Assembly: GCA_002914805.1 (NCBI GenBank)
Contig: JXTB01000834.1
Coordinates: 13,882-77,881 of the forward strand
From: Parasponia andersonii
Lineage: Eukaryota > Streptophyta > Magnoliopsida > Rosales > Cannabaceae
DNA: 64,000 nucleotides
Direction: 5' to 3'
Shown: piece after piece, positions 23,978 to 33,419 of the stretch
Layout: each line of letters opens with the position of its first letter
Position numbering within the stretch: position 1 is the stretch's first letter
Translations under genes and position numbers: made by a program
Notes under the pieces: generated by a model
What the model was told of the DNA's origin: nothing
Database searches by the model: none
Seen by the model: only the letters and a program-made list of their open reading frames with translations

Positions 23978-24562
23978 GATATTTCACCAACACTATCAAG
24001 ACACAGTCTACCACAACCAAAGTTAAATATTACGTTCATCTTTTGGAAAAAAAAAAAAAAAGAGAGAGAGAGAGAGAGAGAAGAAGAAGAAGAAAGTGCA
24101 AGCACTAACACCGCTAACTATCAAGTTTTAATATTTCATGTTATTTACTTATCTCTGCTGGAAGTTGTTGATATTTTTCCAATATGAAACAAAAAAAAAA
24201 GAAAAAAAAAGATAAATTAGTTTGCCAAAAGAGCATGACGTGGCGAATCAACTTTTATCAAAGCAAACCATTTTGACAGGCCAGATTAGCAACCAATGTT
24301 ACAAGCTTAATCATACATGGTTATTGGCATCAAAATATGTAACTTCATAATCTCAATTAGTCTGTAGTTTACGAAGCATGTTATAAGATAATCTCATTCA
24401 AAGCAAGTTTATTAAACAGTAACACTATAGTTATCTCATTCTAGCTTTTTTTAAAAATAAAAATAAAAATAAAAATCGCCAAATGGTGAAAATGTGAAAT
24501 CAAGTCAAAAGGGGTCCGCTAATTCCTAGTTATACTAAAAGGCCTCTAAATAGTGGCAGTGG
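23978..24562. other. Intergenic region with poly-A/(GA)n tract
   Basis: Contains an A run followed by GA and GAA repeats at about 24047-24097 and a GAAAAA-type tract near 24190. No coding region is recognised. The right end is likely the 3' UTR of the C2-domain gene. Confidence 0.6.
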
Positions 24563-25192
24563 CTAGAGAAAAATATCATAATGGTCACAAGTACTACTTG
24601 TACAACAACGATGATGACCATTTTGACACCCGCACTCGTCCCAATTTTTCTTCCCCATTCTAACCCTTCTGTTCTCCAAAATCTCCTCCGCTTTCCAAAC
24701 TCTAACTCTAATCTCCACCTTGAGTTTAGCTGGTTTAACTACACCCTCCAATGCTCTATCCCCACCAACTGAATTTACAATGGTCACCCACTTATCTAAG
24801 ACCATGTTTGGAGACTCAATGACTTCTTTCCATGCAATCTCAGCCTTCCCCAAGAGTTTAGAACCCCCAAACGTAAGTCTCCCAAGAAGTGGCACTCTCT
24901 TCCTCCACCTTAGCTCAAAAACCAAGATTTCTTGTTTCAGTTTGGCGACGTCTATAAAGCCCTGATGACCCGTTCCACAGCAGTCCAAGGAGAAAGACTG
25001 GTTCCAAACAAGGTCGTTTCTGGTGGAGATTTCTTTAGTTTTGAACCGAACTTTTTTCTTCTTGTCTTCTCCAGAAAGATAGTATCTCACATATAGGTTA
25101 CCTCTAGGTTTGGATTCTATGTTTGTTGCTTCTATAATTTTCAGTTCAAGGGTAAGAGAAGAGAAACTCTTAGGAGAAACCATGTTATTCAT
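24563..25192 (-). CDS. Intronless C2-domain protein, 209 aa
   Basis: A single uninterrupted minus-strand frame of 209 residues. The N-terminal half is a plant C2 domain: LTLELKIIEATNIESKPRG is strand 1 and its loop, then LYVRYYLSGEDKKKKVRFKT, then LVWNQSFSLDC (the conserved 'W-N-x-x-F' strand). ILVFELRWRKRVPLLG and LLGKAEIAWKEVI follow, in the manner of SRC2-like small C2 proteins. C2 domains bind membranes, often with Ca2+, but few aspartates are at the usual loop positions here, so Ca2+ binding is doubtful. The C-terminal tail (about 165-209) is basic and then Cys/His-rich (CGCQNGHHRCCTSSTCDHYD) with no named domain. The start ATG is supported by a TATA box about 40 bases upstream. A membrane-tethering or stress role is inferred from family only. 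Confidence 0.82.
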   Translation of the reverse strand: MNNMVSPKSFSSLTLELKIIEATNIESKPRGNLYVRYYLSGEDKKKKVRFKTKEISTRNDLVWNQSFSLDCCGTGHQGFIDVAKLKQEILVFELRWRKRVPLLGRLTFGGSKLLGKAEIAWKEVIESPNMVLDKWVTIVNSVGGDRALEGVVKPAKLKVEIRVRVWKAEEILENRRVRMGKKNWDECGCQNGHHRCCTSSTCDHYDIFL

Positions 25193-25230
25193 TTTTGGTT
25201 TTTGTGGGAAAGGAGTGTTAGTTAGAAAGG

Positions 25231-25239
25231 TTATATATA
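25231..25239 (-). promoter_or_regulatory. TATA box of the C2-domain gene
   Basis: The minus strand reads CTATATATAA about 40 bases upstream of the ATG, implying a very short 5' UTR. Confidence 0.6.
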
Positions 25240-25624
25240 GAATATAGTGTTACATATATGCCCTTCTTATGATCATATATAAAACAGTATATCATAATTG
25301 CCAATATCATAATGTTATGTTCATTAAGTTAAGTACAAGTAAGATTGAGTGGAAGATTACAATTACTTATAGAAAGGTCCCTTGGATTCTTGAAGAGCTA
25401 GGTATTCTAAAACGACTCTTGATTTGAAGAACTCTTCTAAGAAGGATATCTTATTATGTGTGAGTTGCCCACTAAGTCGGTAGATTCACAATCCACTAAT
25501 TCAGAACCGACACAATAAAACTTTTCTTTTTTAAGTGGGAGTAGGCAAGTAGGCAACCTCGGAATGACAATATCGGCATATTAATTGATAAAATCATCAT
25601 CATTGTACAACCTATGAACTCTTA

Positions 25625-26001
25625 AGGCAATCTCCAACAAAAAAAATATCAAAAGGCAATCTCCAACAAAAAAAATATCAAAATGGTATGACTTTTACCT
25701 CATTTTTACAAGTTATTCTCTAATTTATTGCACCAAATTTTATATTAAAAAGAATATTTTCTTTCTTTTTCATACACTAATTAAAAAGATATGTTGGGAA
25801 TAATTTTGTAAAAAGTTATAAAGCTAAGAGTAATAATGAAAATTAAAGAAATCTAAAACTAACACCAAATGAATAGTATTATACTAAATTTAGTGTAATA
25901 TTATTCATTATACTTGCGCCAAATTTGATGTAGTGAATGGAGTTTGGTTGGAGGGCATAATTGACACTAAAATTACACCAAATTGATGTTGGAGATAACC
26001 T
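25625..26001. mobile_element. MITE-like element, 377 bp
   Basis: The left end 'aggcaatctccaaca' (25625) and right end 'tgttggagataacct' (to 26001) are inverted repeats of 15 bases with two mismatches. The interior is AT-rich and non-coding. The left terminus is duplicated in tandem with a 29-base offset (25624 and 25653). Target duplication is unclear ('tta' left, 'aag' right), so the superfamily is not assigned. Confidence 0.65.
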
Positions 26002-26112
26002 AAGTTATGTAGTATGAAATATTATGAGGTGTAACAACAATATATAGTATTATATTTTAATGAAAAACAACCGAAAATATTGAAAGAGAAAAAATGTACG
26101 AGTATTTACACA

Positions 26113-26528
26113 TAGGCTATGTTTGGTAGGAGGGAGGGAAGAGATGACGGAAAAGAACCTATATTACCTAGGGAAGAGAAGTAAGAGAGGAAGAAGGACA
26201 CTCTTTTCTTATTATGTTTGGCATGAGAGGAAGAAAAGAAGACCAAAATCCTCTTTATCATTTGCTAAGAGAGAGAGGTGGAAGGAAGGGAAAAAAAATT
26301 ATAATTAGAATAATCACTTTACCATTTGAGTGAGCATCTCTTTCCTAAAATATCTCTAATTTTGGAGAGATTAAAAGTTGATTAAAATTGAGGATTTAAA
26401 ATCTCTTGTTTAATCCCTTTCTTATTAAAATTTCTCTTACCAAACAACCATTGTACACCAAATCCTTGCAATAATTTTCTCACACCTCTCATTTCTTTCA
26501 CTTTTTTCTCCTACCAAACACACTCTTA
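26113..26528. mobile_element. MITE-like element, 416 bp
   Basis: The left 'taggctatgtttggtaggag' and right 'ctcctaccaaacacactctta' form inverted ends, with 13 of the inner 14 positions matching. An internal copy of 'tatgtttggcatgagagg' lies at 26213. 'GTTTGGTA...TACCAAAC' ends are common in hAT-like non-autonomous elements of plants. No clear 8-bp target duplication was seen. A 61-codon frame inside is chance. Confidence 0.6.
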
Positions 26529-28283
26529 GAGAGTCTTCTAAGCCCTCGGGATGAAAAAATGGACTTGAATATAAATATATTTAAAACAAACCTCTTAGTG
26601 CTATATTATTAAGCTAAAATTACTCAAATAACATATTCTCTAATAAATCATAAAATATATTATTCTCTAATAAATTTTAAACTAGTTCTGTCACCATTGC
26701 CTCTTGTAGCACCTCGCCACTACAACTGATCCAATCCCCATTCCTACTGCGCCTCTATTTAACTAAGGTCGAAAAATTTCAACTGTTTAGTTGCCAATCT
26801 CAACTCTTTCGATCAATTTTCGATTGATAGTAAAAAACTTTCGACCCAAATCAAACATGGTCAGTCATCTTCTTAGTGTTGTTTTCTTCACTTTTATCTT
26901 TTTTTGACCATGTCGAAAATTTTCCACTCTGGCAAATTGGAGATAAAATTTTGAATTTTTTATAAATGAAAGTCCTAATTTTATAATTAATTTATAAATT
27001 GTTTTTTTTTTTGGTCACATGTTTAAATAGAAGGTCGAATTAACAATATCACCGGAAGATGTACAACGAATATTAGAACAGAAAAAATGCTAAGAAAAAT
27101 TGAGACTAACGGGACAATTCATTTTCTACAGTTTGATAATTGTAGATGTTATAATGGAATTGTTTCCATAATATAAATATCAAGAAGGAAAGGACGCACA
27201 TGTCCTTAAAGTAGCTTTTGGAAGAAACCCACTTTGTGTCCCTAGTGATAACCGATGGACCGAGGAGTTTCACGTCAACTTGAGAATACATCAGGGCATG
27301 TTTATTAATTCATAACATAAAAAAATATAAAACGATTTATTAATAATAATAATATATAATAATGAAAAGAAGCTAGGGATAAACGAGAATGAAACAAAAA
27401 TTGATTTATGGCCTCCCAAGTTAACTAAGTGAATTATTCCCAAAATCTGTACCTAAGTAGGTGAGTAGATACATGAACGGATTAAAAAAGAACACACTTT
27501 CTTCTTATTTTCTATTCCCTTTACACTCATTACATTAGTAAATATGACCTATATTTCTTCCATCACAAGCACTATTTTATTTTATTTTGTTTTTGGTGTA
27601 GTTCTCACGAAACTTATGTGGGAACTCATATATGGCTTCAAATTGCTGGGCAGAAACTCAGCTTCCAAAGGATAATATACTCTATCCATGTGCGTGTTCA
27701 TAAGTGGGGTACTTTAGCTTCTGTTCTTGGATAGTATACCAATTATTACGAAAAGCTCTATAATGGCGTAAAGCCGGTTCTTTACTATCGAGGCCTGCAA
27801 TATAATTTAATTGGATTAAACCCCATTAATGTGCTGTATTTTTCGGTCACCAACTATCTGTTGTAGTTTCAAGCGAAAAAAAAAAAACAAAAAAAAAACC
27901 TCTGTTGTAGTTACTATTAAATATTGTAGAATTACACGATGCTATTACCTTCTTTTTTTAGTCCGTCACTACAAAATAGTGAGACATGGATTGTAGATTT
28001 GTATATTTATCACGCTTTCATCGCAAGCCGCTTCCTTTTACCATTGTATCCATTGTCAGTGGTTAGGTCCTGTGCTCCTTTCAAAAGTAGGGTTCCTAAT
28101 CTGTTTTTCATTTTGAATCGAACAGGTTCTACCTTCTCTTTTCGTTTCAAATTGAATCGGCACAATCCAGTTCGTCCCGATTACCACAAAGATTCAACCA
28201 GAAAATAATACTCTGAACCAATCATGAACACCCTGAGTCCCTGACAATGTATATCTAGCAAGGTTTTTTTTGGGTAACAATCG
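26529..28283. other. AT-rich intergenic region
   Basis: No gene or domain is recognised on either strand. Short open frames near 27106-27291 (-) and 27939-28208 (+) have no splice context or family resemblance. Poly-A tracts lie at 27877-27898. Confidence 0.55.
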
Positions 28284-28463
28284 TTATATGTTATGCAAAT
28301 GCAACCAGTACATTGATAGGGGAACTCGGTACAGGGGGTATCAACGGTGCACGCTGCTCAATTAATTTTGCTCCAAGAGCTCTATATTTTCCTGGTCACT
28401 AATTCCTTGGCCATATTCTAGTAATCGAATTCCAGCTCTAAGGTTATAAAGCGAGTTAATTTG
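28284..28463 (-). pseudogene. Possible orphan 3' coding exon, unknown protein
   Basis: After a good minus-strand acceptor (pyrimidine-rich tract then CACAG) a 59-codon frame opens with QINSLYNLRAGIRLLEYGQ, continues GISDQENIDLGAKLIEQR, then APLIPPVPSSP, and ends at TAA. The composition (amphipathic helix-like, then Pro-rich) is unlike the surrounding AT-rich noise, and GC content is higher. I do not recognise the family. No matching upstream exon was found before SmD1 begins, so it may be the last exon of a read-through transcript, an exon fragment left by a transposition, or chance. It is about 620 bases downstream of the SmD1 stop codon on the same strand. Confidence 0.35.
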
Positions 28464-28471
28464 CTGTGAGT

Positions 28472-29082
28472 TCTATAATATGTAAAGGAGAAAAATATTT
28501 CTTCGGTTGACAAAGGCTTTGATGATGAGGAAGTAATCCACAGAACACTAAAAGTTATTGCACAAGCACGAAACCAGCTTCATACTTGAGAAAAGCTATA
28601 AAAATGAGTTGAAGAATAAAAATACTACATAATCTAACCAGCCGATGGTACCAAGTGACCACGATCTGCATGTCACCCAAACATAAATTCATCGAAAGTA
28701 TCTCATTCAAACCAAAATTAAGTCAAAACCAGAGCTTTGTAGTCTTGGAATGGTCATAACGAGAACTTTGCTACCGCTGTATGGATAAAACTTTAGTACG
28801 ACAAATAAATTCCATCAATGGAGATTTGGTAATAGCGGCTGATGAACCATCCGGTCACTCAAAATATTGGGAGTACTATTAGTTCTCGCAGAATCAACAT
28901 CCAAAAGTAAACACTACAAGCAAGAAATGTTAGTGTCAAAAACACTGGAGGATAGACAACTAATTGAAGTAACGTCAATGTCACTCCTTTGGTACCTTAA
29001 AGATCTCCAATAAGTTCTTCCTTACAACATAGGTGTTTTTACATAACCAGGTGCCTCAAGAACCGAAATCACCACAATGTAT
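28472..29082 (-). other. SmD1 3' UTR and downstream sequence
   Basis: No convincing frame. The region directly after the SmD1 stop, read on the minus strand, should contain its 3' UTR. No clear polyadenylation motif stands out. Confidence 0.45.
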
Positions 29083-30712
29083 CTAACGGCCACGGCCACG
29101 TCCCCTACCACGTCCACGACCACGTCCACGTCCCAAAGGCCTCCCTGAAATTTAGAGAAGTATTTGAAATATTAGCAATAGTAGATATACTAATGAAGTG
29201 TAAATAGTAGCAAGAAAAAGATCAAACAACTGATGCTAAAAGGAAGTTCCCAATACCAGCAGTCGGCTTCTTGGGCTTGACCCTAGGTGTCTCTTCTACC
29301 AGCAGAGTCTCAAGATTCAAGCTGTCAGGGAGGATGTAATATCTTATACTGTTGCCCCTCACGCTGAGATGATCAAGAGTCACAGGGTTCTTCCCCTTCA
29401 AAGTTAGCTTAACTGTCTTCAAGTGTGTATTCATACTGATATCCACACCTGTAACCAACCATATTTCTGCCAATTAGAAGGGGAGAAAGCTATACTGCCA
29501 AATGCGAATCCTAATTAAGAATCCAGTAAAGTTAACAAGTTCCAAGCAAAATCCTTAGGTGCTATACCTTTAGTATATGCAATAATAACATGAAAACTGC
29601 AAATAAAGACATAAAAATGCAGCAAGATCATGTGAAAACTCAACCTATCAAAAGAGGGCTCAAGTAATATTTAATTAAAACAACAGCCTTCGTACTGAGC
29701 AGGTAGCTAAAAGTTCAAACTGGCTCAACAAGACAAAAGTTTGAGTAAATCAACATGAGATATGTATTTACTCTTGACAAATATGGCAGTTAGTTCTAAT
29801 GGAGAGAAGGATAGTATCTCGATACAGGAGCTGCTTTAGGAGGTGGAGCAAATTAACTCCCCATTTAACTTTTAGCTGACATTAATTCAATTTCTTCTAT
29901 GGCTAAAAGGAATTAATTGATCCAAATAATGTAAATAACTTAAAAAGTTCTTCAAATTGAAATTGATGGGTATAAATTGTAACAAAAGTAAGCATCCATC
30001 CCTCTCAATGTCTATATTGCAAATTTCATCAGTTTCGCTTTTCAGGGTAATAGGTCTCTGAACTGAATATATCAAGAACACTTAAAAAGGATATAGAAAC
30101 AGTGCGAACATGTCTAAATATCTAAGCAAGGCACCTTCAAGGCCCCAAGCGCACATACCTAAAACCCTAAACCCTAAATTCAAATAAAATTAAAATTTAA
30201 AGCGGAAAAAAATTAAACCCTAATAAACAGAAGGCCTCTCCAAGATTGCAAATCACGCAAATATACCACAATATCAAGTCATACAGTGTCTATTGAAAAT
30301 ATGTTTTATCATATACAGATACGAACATACAGACTACCGAAAGCTGAGCTTCCTTTTGAACACAATAATTTGGAGCACCAGATGAGTAACCCAAAAATAA
30401 AGTCCATTGTCGTTAACAGAAACGAGCTCAACTTACCTATAATGAAAATTGAGAAAAATGGATAAATAAATGAAAAAATAAAGTGGAACAGAGAGAAACC
30501 TGTGATGGTGCCATGAACAACGGTGCCGTTTTTGAGTTCAATGGACACAGTCTCATTGTTCAACTTCATCAAGAACCTGCATATTTTTAAAATTTAATTT
30601 GGATAAAAAAATTACCACAAAAAAAAATCGATACGAAGTTCAAATAACAGATGCAAAGTTACAATTTCACCGAAAAAAAAAAAGACAAGACCACTGACCT
30701 GACGAGCTTCAT
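29083..30712 (-). CDS. SmD1: Small nuclear ribonucleoprotein SmD1, 4 exons, 114 aa
   Basis: Minus-strand exons 30712-30699 (14 bases: MKLVR start), 30576-30500, 29448-29257 and 29144-29083 join in frame to 114 residues plus stop, the usual SmD1 length. SmD1 is one of seven Sm proteins forming the ring around U1, U2, U4 and U5 snRNAs in the spliceosome. Sm1 motif residues are seen in [20 protein letters not shown] and Sm2 in [19 protein letters not shown]. The protein ends in the Arg-Gly tail [14 protein letters not shown], whose arginines are symmetrically dimethylated in the family and recognised during snRNP assembly. Similarity to plant SmD1 is near-complete, so function is very likely conserved. 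Intron 2 is large (1051 bases) and holds a telomere-like motif. A TATA box and CT repeat lie upstream. Confidence 0.97.
30162..30177. promoter_or_regulatory. Telo-box-like repeat in SmD1 intron 2
   Basis: Two and a half units of plant telomere sequence (aaaccctaaaccctaaa). Such telo boxes near transcription starts of translation and RNA-processing genes act as enhancer-like elements. Here it sits in an intron, so a role is inference. Confidence 0.5.
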
Positions 30713-30864
30713 CTTGAAATCTAGCGCTGAAACTGAACAATCACAACCAAACCCACCAGTCAAAAAAATAAAAAAAGAAAAAAGAAAAAAAAAAAAAAAA
30801 AGGAAAAAGAGAAGAGTACGAGATCTGATAAAATTACCTTGAAAAGGGGGGAAACGAAGAAAGA

Positions 30865-30873
30865 AAACCCTAA
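30865..30873. promoter_or_regulatory. Telo box in SmD1 leader
   Basis: AAACCCTAA lies about 155 bases upstream of the SmD1 ATG, within the probable 5' UTR. This is a typical place for telo boxes in housekeeping plant genes. Confidence 0.5.
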
Positions 30874-31005
30874 AAGACGATTGGAGGCGGAAGCGAAGAC
30901 AAAGCCGAGCAGCGAGAACAATGGGCGGAGTGTCACACTCTCTGGTTTGGGTCTCAGTCGGCGGAGATGGAGATGAGAAACCCAGGAACAGGGAACGACG
31001 AGGGG

Positions 31006-31007
31006 TT

Positions 31008-31015
<8 letters not shown>
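31006..31015 (-). promoter_or_regulatory. TATA box of SmD1
   Basis: The minus strand reads TATATATAAA, about 295 bases upstream of the ATG, directly below a CT repeat. If used, the 5' UTR is about 260 bases and could contain an intron. Confidence 0.55.

Positions 31016-31044
<29 letters not shown>
31013..31044. repeat. (GA/CT)n microsatellite in SmD1 promoter
   Basis: About 15 GA units adjoin the TATA box. On the gene strand this is a CT repeat, a frequent plant core-promoter feature (Y-patch/GAGA-like). Confidence 0.85.
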
Positions 31045-31048
<4 letters not shown>

Positions 31049-31049
31049 T

Positions 31050-32420
31050 TTGAAATTACGGGAAAAAAAAAAAAATTAGAATTTTCGGGCAAAACGACAC
31101 TTGTTTGAGATTGTATTTTCACTTTTTCTTCACTATTGCCGTCATATTCTTTGAAATTACAACTTTATGCCGTTATATAAAATATATATATATATGTGCC
31201 ACAATTTATATATTTTTTTTCATCATTATTTAACTGCTATGACGATGATTTGAGTAATGAAATATACATATATATATATATATTAATAATACTTGCTACC
31301 TTAATTTTGAATTTCTTATCTTGCCTAAAAGTAAATAAGCGATAAGTGGAGCAGTTCAAAGGTGAACTACAAGAATGGCCTCGGCAAGGATGAGAATCTC
31401 ATTTCTTCAAAAAAAAATTTAGTGCGGGTTAAAGACGATGGGTAATATTTAGACATACTAGTTTTGTTTTAATACTAATTTATGTGGAAAATAAAGTGTG
31501 ATGTTAGACATAATATTAAATGACATTAATTCTACAAACTTTGTTAATCATATCAGAATTTCTAATTCGTATAGGCGAGCGAAATATAATAAAGAAAAAA
31601 TTCAAAAATTCGCATTAAATCGAGAATAAGCGCTTTTTGCAGAACAAAGAATTAGCCCTTATTTGGCTTCTACACCATTTCATAAATCCAAAGGTTTTCC
31701 TAAATGAATGATGTATGTTTCCTAACTAACAAAAATCAATTTAAGATCACTATCACCAAAGCGTTTGGACTCTTTTCAAGTTAGAGCCTATTAGCTGTGG
31801 TTTTTCGAAACCAACCTTTAGCCTCTCCAGACAAAAAAATAGCTTTCAACCTTGTTTGTGGTGAAATATTAAAAGTGCTTTTAGATTTGGTAAATATTAA
31901 CAGAGCTCAATTCTGGATTTAGCATGCCTGTAAAATTTGTTAATCAATTTATTAGCGTGTTTATTAATCTAGAATGAGATTGAAATAAGAATAAGAATAG
32001 AAAAGTCTAAAAAAAAAATTAAGCATCTTTAGAGAATTCACTTCACTTATTAAAAGTGATAAAGAGATATTTTAATAAAGAGAATAACATCGTATCATTA
32101 CTAATTTTATTAGATATTGAAATTTGAATTAGAAGAATTTATTTACCACAATATGTATTATTTAGTGAAAATTACATAAATCACGAATTAGTTTCTAATT
32201 TTTGCTAAAGTACCCTATATTTTTAAAAATTATTATCATAAATTAATGGTATTGTATTATATAAATATATAAATGGTATTGTATTGTATAAATACATTAA
32301 TGTAAATAATTAATGTCTATAATTTTCCTCTTATATTTTTTTTTATTATTTATTTATTTCTGTCGCGAAAATTTAGAATGAGAACTAAACTTGTTAATGA
32401 ATACTAATAAGAAAGTAGCA
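31050..32420. other. AT-rich intergenic region
   Basis: Contains TA microsatellites near 31183 and 31264-31280 and a repeated 'aaatggtattgtat' at about 32240-32290. No coding region or transposon border is recognised. Confidence 0.55.
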
Positions 32421-32425
32421 CGTGC
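32421..32425. repeat. Target-site duplication of the copia element, left
   Basis: CGTGC precedes the left LTR and is repeated exactly at 39268-39272 after the right LTR. Confidence 0.85.
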
Positions 32426-32912
32426 TCTTAGGATGAATATGAGATTACAAATATCAAATACAAACCTTAGATCATTCATGCAAAACTGATTGGTAAGGAC
32501 TCATTGAGTATACTTTAATCTATGGCTAATCCGTAAAGGATTAAAGATGGAGGAATTGAAGACAGAAGCGTAAACAAAAGATGATATCTTGAGGGTTTTG
32601 ATCTTCTACAATCTAAAACATAATGTCACCCAGATGGAGTTTTATGTAACTGATGGTGGATTATAAGGAATTGAGCATACGTGATATTTAACTACAGGAA
32701 CCATAACTCTAATAAATTCTTTAAATAGTTCATGTTGGATATTCAGCAAATCCAAATGAGTGACTAACTGGGTATCCATATTGGTATCCATACCTAGTTG
32801 GCTATTCTGACACAGTTTTATTAAATCACATATTAGGTCCTTATGAAATAATATGGCCCAATAGAATTATTTTGTATATATGGCCCAACATAGAAAATAT
32901 AATTTCCTAACA
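32426..32912 (-). repeat. Copia 3' LTR
   Basis: Begins 'tcttaggatgaatatgag' (the expected terminal TG now reads TC) and ends 'atttcctaaca'. About 487 bases, matching the other LTR along its length. Confidence 0.9.
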
Positions 32913-32926
32913 ATCTCCTACTTGGG
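32913..32926 (-). other. Copia polypurine tract
   Basis: On the minus strand AAGTAGGAGAT abuts the 3' LTR (followed by TGTTAGGA). It resembles the copia consensus GTGGGAGAT, where plus-strand cDNA synthesis starts. Confidence 0.7.
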
Positions 32927-33419
32927 TCACATATGTACCGTACACAATTATATTGCAAACTAAAGTATGATTATGAAATTGCCATATAATTTCTGAATAT
33001 CCCTAGAGTTACAATCCCGTCCATCAGATATATCAGCACAAAACCAAAATACTCGTCGTTTCACTTATTTGGATAGCAACTAAATCCCTCAACAATCATC
33101 ATACTAATACACTTAAATGACACAGATTGAATATGGAATGTGGCATAGAAATTACACGCAATGTGATTCACTATACCTATTTCCAACTAGTCCTCCTTAA
33201 ACTTTATTGAGATCGACCTTAGTCTTTCTCCTTTATTGCATTACTACAAACTGTAATGTTAAACTACAATAGAAAAGCAAGAAAATATGAAATACATTAT
33301 ATAATAAAATTGAGCAAAGTCTACAATGAAAACTATCCTCAATCAAAATACTGCAGTATACAACCATAAACAAGTGTCATACAATTAGTATCTAAAATAG
33401 ACTACAAACTCCCATTAAA

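Noticed and set aside
26123-26308. 61-codon Arg/Lys-rich frame
   Set aside because: It lies wholly inside a MITE-like element and reflects its purine-rich ends.
27939-28208. 89-codon plus-strand frame
   Set aside because: No domain, no splice or promoter context, and composition typical of chance.
30651-31122. Plus- and minus-strand frames upstream of SmD1
   Set aside because: They arise from poly-A and GA repeats (Lys- or Leu/Ser-rich) in the leader and promoter.
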